From NCBI RefSeq assembly GCF_004345645.1, contig NZ_SLWS01000025.1:1-47061 (forward strand): a stretch of DNA of 47,061 bases, in the 5' to 3' direction. The notes beneath the pieces are model-generated. The model was not told where the DNA came from. It did not search any database and saw nothing but the letters and a program-made list of their open reading frames with translations. Below are positions 42,334 through 47,061 of this stretch, in pieces (position 1 is the first letter of the stretch; every line of letters begins with the position of its first letter). A program made the position numbers and the translations under genes. Source of the stretch: Actinocrispum wychmicini (lineage in GTDB: Bacteria > Actinomycetota > Actinomycetes > Mycobacteriales > Pseudonocardiaceae).

Positions 42334-43799
42334 CGGACCAGCGCCATTCGGGAAACGAGTGGATCAGCCTGTTCACATTCGCTTTCGGAATACATCAGCC
42401 GGGCCAGCCGGGCCAGGTTGCCGACCCGGTCCAGTTCGGCGCGCACGTCCCGGACCCGCGCGTCCCGGTCCGTCCGGGCTTCGCGCGCGGCGACCATGGC
42501 GTCAGCGAGCGCACGCTGGGTCTGTTCGGCGTGGGCGGCGAAGTGGTTCCGCAGCGTCCGCTGGACGTCTCTGAGCAGGTCGCGGCACTGTTTGCCGGCC
42601 TGGAAGACGACGTCGTCGATGTGCTTGCGGACCGCGGTCTTGGCCTCCGCCTGACGGCGTTGCAGCATCCGCTTGCGTTCGTCGTGCACGGTCTTGCCGC
42701 CCAGCAGCAGGCCCGCGCCCACGGACAGCGGGTTGATCAGGGCGACGCCGGCGACCGTGCTGAGCATCCCGATCATCAGCGTGCCGCCGTAGCCGCCGCG
42801 CATGCCCACGATGAGTTTCTGGCCCAGGCCGAACTTCTCGGCCGCGACCGGCTGGTAGGCCTTGACGTCGACGACGTGCCGCCCGGCGATCTCGGGCAAC
42901 GCGTGGGTCTCGAACATGTCCGCGACCTGGGCGGCGAGCCATTCGGCCCGGCCCATCATCCAGTCGAACGTGGCCTCGGTGCAGTCCAGCTCGCGCTGCC
43001 GCAGCCACTCGGCGAACTCCTCCCCCACTTTCGGCGGGTCGACCACGTCCAGTTGGGCCTCGGCCACCCTGAGCACGTCCCGCAGGCGTTCCCGCAGGTC
43101 GTGTTCGATGTCCGCGATGAGGTCGGCGATGCCGTCGTTGAGGGTCTGCTGCCACCGGACGCCTCGTTGCCGGACCGCGGCCTGTTCCAGCTCGGCCACC
43201 GGGTCGGGGTACGCGGCCAGCGAGGACTCCAGGCCGGCGGCCAACTCCTCGGTCACGGCCAGTACCTCGTGGGCCGCGGACCGTTTGGCCAGCCACGGCC
43301 CGGTCAGGCCGCGCAGGAACGCCGTCAACGCGGGAAAACCGGATTCCTCGAACAGGTCGACCGAGTTCAGGCGGACAGCGTGCTGCCGGAGGTCCACGGA
43401 CACCGGGATCACGTCGGGCGCGTGGGCACGGTCCAGGGCGGCGACCTCCCGCCAGGACGGGTAGAGGTCCGTCTTGGTGAGTACGCACGTCACGGTCGGG
43501 CACGCCGAGCGGACCTGCGTCAACAGGGCCAGTTCGCTGTCGGTGTACTCCTGGGACGCGTCCGAGACGAACACCACGGCGTCGGCGTCGTGGATGGCCG
43601 TCGGATCGTCCAAAACAGACAGTGGCAGACCCGCGAGTGCCATGGCCAGGCTGGTCTTTCCCTGGTTGGGTTCGCCGACCAGGGCCACCCGCAGGTCAGG
43701 CGCGAGTGCCCGGCCGCGCCGCAGCCGGTCGGCCAGGTCCGGTCGTTCGTACGCGTTCGCCGCCTTGACGGCGATGTCGATGAGCTCAGCCGGAGTCAC
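42330..43799 (-). CDS. iniA: IniA-like dynamin-family protein with a shortened G domain
   Basis: 489 residues, against ~640 for mycobacterial IniA. P-loop VGEPNQGKTS is intact (42-50) and G4 is TKTD (108-111) in VLTKTDLYPSWRE, but only ~60 residues separate them: VLDDPTAIHDADAVVFVSDA joins where IniA has ~80 more residues including the DTPG motif. The stalk and membrane part is well conserved (KLIVGMRGGYGGTLMIGML and NPLSVGAGLLLGG). IniA is a membrane-fission dynamin; this one should bind membrane but hydrolysis is doubtful. GTG start, GGGAGG upstream, 57 bases after iniB. Confidence 0.85.
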   Translation of the reverse strand: MTPAELIDIAVKAANAYERPDLADRLRRGRALAPDLRVALVGEPNQGKTSLAMALAGLPLSVLDDPTAIHDADAVVFVSDASQEYTDSELALLTQVRSACPTVTCVLTKTDLYPSWREVAALDRAHAPDVIPVSVDLRQHAVRLNSVDLFEESGFPALTAFLRGLTGPWLAKRSAAHEVLAVTEELAAGLESSLAAYPDPVAELEQAAVRQRGVRWQQTLNDGIADLIADIEHDLRERLRDVLRVAEAQLDVVDPPKVGEEFAEWLRQRELDCTEATFDWMMGRAEWLAAQVADMFETHALPEIAGRHVVDVKAYQPVAAEKFGLGQKLIVGMRGGYGGTLMIGMLSTVAGVALINPLSVGAGLLLGGKTVHDERKRMLQRRQAEAKTAVRKHIDDVVFQAGKQCRDLLRDVQRTLRNHFAAHAEQTQRALADAMVAAREARTDRDARVRDVRAELDRVGNLARLARLMYSESECEQADPLVSRMALVR

Positions 43800-43819
43800 G
43801 GAGCCTCCCGTCCACGGTG

Positions 43820-43852
43820 AAGGGGAGGTGCCCGGCGCGGGGCACCTCCCTT
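43820..43852 (-). terminator. Strong hairpin between iniB and iniA
   Basis: GGGAGGTGCCC (43823-43833) and GGGCACCTCCC (43840-43850) form a perfect 11 bp stem with a 6-base loop, starting four bases after the iniB stop. There is no U-tract. It may attenuate read-through so that IniB is made in excess over IniA, or protect the iniB mRNA end. Confidence 0.65.
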
Positions 43853-43855
43853 GGC

Positions 43856-44836
43856 TTACGGCAGGACCAACAGGTGGTTGTGCGATGCGATGTCGACATC
43901 GTTGTGGGACAGCACGTCGTCGTGCGAGTCGACGTGGTTGTGCGAGTTGAGGTCGTCGTGCGAGTCGTTGTGCGAGGCGATGTCGTTGTGGGAGTTGACA
44001 TCGTCGTGTGAATCGTTGTGCGACGCGATGTCGTTGTTCGACGCCGTCGTGTTGTTCGACGCCGTGGTGTTGTGCGAGTCGGCACTGTTGTGGGAGTCCG
44101 TGCTGTTGTGCGAATCGGTGCTGTTGTGCGAGTCCGTGTGGGACTGCGTGGTGGTGCCGTTGTTGCCGGTGACCGCGACGTCGCCCGCGCCGAAGTTCGT
44201 GATGTGGGCGTGGGTGGAGTTGTCGTCGGCCGATCCGCTGGCGCCGCCGTCGCCGATCGCGACCGCACTGCCGTTGTTGGCGGAGACGTCGTGGAGTTGG
44301 TACGCGTCGCCGCTGCCGAAGCTGGTGGCGCCGTCGCCCGTGCTGACGTCGTTGCCGTGGCCGACCACGTTGTGGTCGCCGGTGGCGATGTCCTTGGCGT
44401 CGTGGCCGGCGGCGACCGCGCCGGCGCCGGAGGCGATCACCGGGTCGTTGTCGAACGTCTGGATGACCGGGCCGTGCGCCCAGATGTTCTGGTTCACGGA
44501 GTTGTCGAGCACGGTGTCGTGGCTGTCGGTGTACGTGTACGTGTTCGTGATGTACTCGAACTGGTGGACGACCCCGTCCATGCCGTGCCCGCCGTGCATC
44601 GGGTGCGGCGGCGGGGGCACCGCCGGGTGCACGGACACGTTGGCGTTGCCGACGTCGTACGACCGGTTCAGCGAGACGTGACTGTTGTCGACCACCAGCG
44701 GTAGCACGTCGTGCACGTCCTGTGCGCACAGCCCGTGGAAGCCGTTCTTGTCGAGCGTGCCCTGCGGGTCGCTCCGGAATTCCTGCGCGGCTTGGGGATC
44801 ACGCAGCAGGGAGAGGATGAAGTCGAGGAGGCTCAC
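43856..44836 (-). CDS. iniB: IniB-like protein with a His/Asn/Asp/Ser repeat tail
   Basis: 326 residues. The N-terminal IniB domain reads SLLDFILSLLRDPQAAQEF with DPQGTLDKNGF. The middle is Gly/Asn/Asp-rich (TGDHNVVGHGNDVSTGDG). The last ~110 residues are degenerate 5-6 residue repeats of the SHN, DSHNST and SHNDSHDD type, with ~20 His. No signal peptide is seen. IniB function is unknown; in mycobacteria it is induced by cell-wall inhibitors. The tail could form a beta-solenoid or bind metal ions. GTG start with AAAGGAG five bases upstream. Confidence 0.85.
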   Translation of the reverse strand: MSLLDFILSLLRDPQAAQEFRSDPQGTLDKNGFHGLCAQDVHDVLPLVVDNSHVSLNRSYDVGNANVSVHPAVPPPPHPMHGGHGMDGVVHQFEYITNTYTYTDSHDTVLDNSVNQNIWAHGPVIQTFDNDPVIASGAGAVAAGHDAKDIATGDHNVVGHGNDVSTGDGATSFGSGDAYQLHDVSANNGSAVAIGDGGASGSADDNSTHAHITNFGAGDVAVTGNNGTTTQSHTDSHNSTDSHNSTDSHNSADSHNTTASNNTTASNNDIASHNDSHDDVNSHNDIASHNDSHDDLNSHNHVDSHDDVLSHNDVDIASHNHLLVLP

Positions 44837-44900
44837 GGCGACTCCTTTCGATGGGAGGTCACCCAAGGTAGATACGCCCGGCCCGGTTGTTCATCGGGCG

Positions 44901-44942
44901 GTTTCCCCCATCGGCGCGTTGGGGGGATAGGGGAAAACCCCT
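44901..44942. promoter_or_regulatory. G/C-tract palindromes in the iniB/Hsp70 divergent promoter
   Basis: TCCCCCA (44904-44910) faces TGGGGGGA (44920-44927), and directly after it lies AGGGG-AAAA-CCCCT (44929-44942). The pair sits midway between the two divergent starts, where an activator such as the IniR-like protein could act on both. Confidence 0.45.
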
Positions 44943-45031
44943 CGTTCTGGGCCGGCGGCGGCCGGATCGGTTAACTTCGCGCCGGCTCCGCGCGATCCCA
45001 GCGCGTCTGGTTCGGCGGAGAAGGGATCACC

Positions 45032-46693
45032 ATGCCGTATCGACTCGGGATCGACATCGGCACGACGTTCACGGCCGCGGCCGTCTGCCGGCCCGGCGCC
45101 ACTGTCCAAAGTGAACTCGTGCCGTTGGGGACTCGCTCGACCAGTGTGCCTTCGGTGCTGTTCCTCGACGAGGACATCCTTGTGGTGGGCGAGGCGGCGG
45201 AGCGCCGGGCGGTGACCGACCCGGAGCGGGTGGTCCGGGACTTCAAGAGAAGGATGGGCGACGGTACGCCGATCCTGGTCGGCGACCGGCCATATCATGC
45301 CCATGACCTGGTCGCGTTGCTGGCGCGCTGGGTTGTCGACCGGGTGACCGAACGCGAGGGCTCAGCGCCGGACAGCATCGCCGTCACCTACCCGGCGGCT
45401 TGGGGTCCGCATCGCGAGTCGTTGCTGCGTAACGCTTTGGACACAGCCGGCGTGACGGCGACGCTGCTGACCGAGCCGCAGGCGGCCGCCCTACAGTACG
45501 CCTCGGCCTCTCGTGTGGAGCCGGGCAGCACGTTCGCCGTCTATGACCTTGGCGGCGGCACGTTCGACGCGGTCGTGGTGCGCAAGACGGCCGCGGGCTC
45601 CTTCGACCTGCTGGGCCCGGCCGGCGGGATCGACCAGTTGGGCGGCATCGACATCGACGACGCGATTGTCGACCACGTTCTCGCCGACCTGCCCGAACCT
45701 TCGGACCCGATGGTGATGGCGCGGCTGCGCCGCGACTGCACGGAGGCCAAGGAAGCCCTGTCCTCGGACACCGAGACAACAATTCCCGTGCTCGAGCCAC
45801 GCACCCAGGTGCGGCTGTGCCGAGCGGAGTTCGACAAGCTGGTCCGCCCCATTCTCGACTCGACTGTCCACTCGTTGCGGCGTGCGATCCAGTCGGCGGA
45901 TGTCGACCCAGCAGACCTCACGTCGGTCCTACTGGTCGGCGGGTCGTCGCGGATTCCGTTGGTGAGCACGCTGATCACCTCGGCAATAGGTCGTCCGGTG
46001 GCGGTGGACGCTGATCCCAAAGGTGTGGTCGCGCTCGGCGCGGCACTCGCGGCCCACCACGCGGTCGCTCCACCTGTCGAGACGCTCCCGATTCCCGCGC
46101 CGCGCCGCCCGGACCACGACACGACCCCACCAGATCTGCGCCGCCCTCGAACCCACCTGCGCCGGACCAAGATCGTGTTGACCACGCTGGCGATGCTGCT
46201 GCTCGCACTGGCCGTGTTCCCGTCCCCCTTCTCCTCGAAGACCGGCACGTCCCCAACCAACAACCCAGACCAACAACCAGCCGGCGCGGCCAACCCACCC
46301 GGCACACCCCCACCCGGCGCCACCCAACCCGGTGTCACCAAGAAGCGAACACCCGGCCAACCCGTAACCGCCGACAAAGCCCCCACCGCCACCAAGGACT
46401 CCCCCACACCTCTCAACGCCCCCCAACCGGCACCCGCGGAGCAGGTCCGCGCAGCAGCACCGAACAACGCCGCCACCCCACAGCCCCCACCCGAGGCGAC
46501 CGCAGAGCAAGCCCCAGCACCTCGGGAGGCAACGTCAGAGGCACCGCCACCACCACCCCCGCCCCCGGCACCCCCAGTCGCGGCAGCCCCACCACCGCCA
46601 CCCCCCACACCCGAATCCACACCGGACGCACCCCCACCACCAAGCACAGAACCAAGCCCACCACCACCAACCTCCAACCCACCAACCTCCTGA
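45032..46693 (+). CDS. Membrane Hsp70-like protein: ATPase domain, one helix, Pro-rich tail
   Basis: 553 residues. Residues 1-~350 form an Hsp70 ATPase: LGIDIGTTFTAAAV, SVLFLDEDILVVGEAA, YDLGGGTFDAVVV and VLLVGGSSRIPLV. No substrate-binding domain follows. Instead there is a Pro/Arg linker, one membrane helix near 381-399 (IVLTTLAMLLLALAVF) and an extracytoplasmic Pro/Thr/Ala tail of ~150 residues with poly-Pro runs. It is divergent from iniB and ATG-initiated with GAGAAGGGA upstream. It is likely an envelope-stress sensor or ATP-driven switch for the ini system, which is inference. Confidence 0.88.
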   Translation: MPYRLGIDIGTTFTAAAVCRPGATVQSELVPLGTRSTSVPSVLFLDEDILVVGEAAERRAVTDPERVVRDFKRRMGDGTPILVGDRPYHAHDLVALLARWVVDRVTEREGSAPDSIAVTYPAAWGPHRESLLRNALDTAGVTATLLTEPQAAALQYASASRVEPGSTFAVYDLGGGTFDAVVVRKTAAGSFDLLGPAGGIDQLGGIDIDDAIVDHVLADLPEPSDPMVMARLRRDCTEAKEALSSDTETTIPVLEPRTQVRLCRAEFDKLVRPILDSTVHSLRRAIQSADVDPADLTSVLLVGGSSRIPLVSTLITSAIGRPVAVDADPKGVVALGAALAAHHAVAPPVETLPIPAPRRPDHDTTPPDLRRPRTHLRRTKIVLTTLAMLLLALAVFPSPFSSKTGTSPTNNPDQQPAGAANPPGTPPPGATQPGVTKKRTPGQPVTADKAPTATKDSPTPLNAPQPAPAEQVRAAAPNNAATPQPPPEATAEQAPAPREATSEAPPPPPPPPAPPVAAAPPPPPPTPESTPDAPPPPSTEPSPPPPTSNPPTS

Positions 46694-46703
46694 GGCACTA
46701 CCC

Positions 46704-46886
46704 GCCAAACAAGTCCCGAGCAATAGCAGCCGGAGCAACCCGAGTCGGCGCGCCCGCGCAAAGAACCGTTCTGCCGCAACAGGATCCTCGACATCCACAC
46801 CGAACCCACGCGCGCCGACAGAGCCCCGGGTCAACGCGTGCCCCTTAGCCGCTCTGTCAATGCGCGCCCGCGCAACAGGGCTTGGC
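46704..46886 (-). pseudogene. Possible degraded gene remnant
   Basis: Just inside the right repeat the minus strand reads RGFGVDVEDPVAAERFFARAR in one frame and, after a shift, APTRVAPAAIARDLFGG then TAG in another. Both parts look protein-like but neither has a start. It may be the end of a gene broken by insertion of the repeat-bearing unit. Family not recognised. Confidence 0.25.
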
Positions 46887-46984
46887 TTCGTGTCCTCTCT
46901 CCCGGCCGACCTGTGCTTTGCAAACCATGGGTGTCAAGGGGTGCGCCTACGGGACCCGGCCCCGGGACAATGCCGCGTAGTTAG
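46887..46984 (-). repeat. Right copy of the 97 bp inverted repeat
   Basis: Reverse complement of 79-175 with one extra base. It begins at the stop codon of the HNH-type gene that enters from the right. With the left copy it frames 46.7 kb. Confidence 0.9.
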
Positions 46985-47061
46985 AGGGTTGGTGGTGGTG
47001 TCGAGATGGGTGGTGGGTTGAGGGTGTAGTGGCCTTTGGTGGTTTTGGTGAGGTGGCCGTG
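46981..47061 (-). CDS. C-terminus of a partial gene, probably DUF222/HNH endonuclease
   Basis: The last 26 codons of a gene that begins outside the window: GHLTKTTKGHYTLNPPPIS, then TPPPTL and a TAA. The Gly-His-Leu, Tyr-Thr and PP pattern matches the end of actinobacterial DUF222/HNH (13E12-type) proteins. Only the tail is visible, so the family call is tentative. Confidence 0.4.
   Translation of the reverse strand, partial: HGHLTKTTKGHYTLNPPPISTPPPTL

Noticed and set aside
1..47061. CRISPR arrays, tRNA or rRNA genes
   Set aside because: No regularly spaced direct repeats and no T-loop/acceptor pattern were found; GGTTCGA-like hits fall inside coding genes.

Overview
The window is very GC-rich and almost fully coding. 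GTG starts are common, genes often overlap by 4 bases (ATGA or GTGA), and the family mix (DUF5709, iniBAC-like locus, FCD-type GntR, Uma2, LuxR regulators of the large ATPase type, Ser/Thr kinase) points to a filamentous actinomycete, most likely in or near Pseudonocardiales. That placement is an inference from gene content. I found no tRNA, rRNA or CRISPR array.

Layout. 0-7 kb: a DUF5709 gene divergent from a CadD-like transporter; a four-gene minus-strand operon (GNAT, 2OG-Fe(II) oxygenase, MetY-type sulfhydrylase, alpha/beta hydrolase); and a secreted beta-1,3-glucanase with a discoidin-like domain behind a LacI-type operator. 7-16 kb: a DUF6745 pair, an ABC exporter, an ankyrin protein, a membrane sulfatase, a GNAT, a frameshifted small gene, a cytochrome P450 and a lipoprotein. 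16-25 kb: a polyamine uptake and catabolism locus (aldehyde dehydrogenase, PotA, PotD, PotB, PotC, kynureninase), divergent from a GntR regulator that is translationally coupled to a free-standing cache-domain protein. Two ~160 bp fold-back elements and a C-rich transcript region interrupt this operon. 25-28 kb: Uma2 nuclease, small ORF, beta-lactamase-fold hydrolase, Rsm22-like methyltransferase.

29-36 kb holds the most unusual system: six genes joined by 4-8 bp overlaps encoding a soluble Ser/Thr kinase, two paralogous membrane proteins with an NPFRVTGL / FWWWGEPG-CxCP-HExHD signature, a GrpE-like protein, an Hsp70 with an extra beta insertion and a long helical tail, and a membrane-anchored OmpA-like protein. 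I read it as a kinase-linked, membrane-tethered Hsp70 machine.

36-47 kb: a methyltransferase, a ClpP with a small partner, and an ini locus (IniR-like LuxR regulator, IniC, IniA, IniB). The IniA and IniC homologues both lack the G2/G3 part of the GTPase domain. A divergent Hsp70 ATPase domain is fused to a membrane helix and a Pro-rich tail in place of a substrate-binding domain. The window is bounded by a 97 bp inverted repeat (79-175 and 46887-46984) that differs by one base; on the right it abuts the 3' end of an HNH-type gene.

Every tail-to-tail gene pair except the one at the right edge overlaps or nearly touches (8 of 8), so classical terminators are largely absent between convergent genes.
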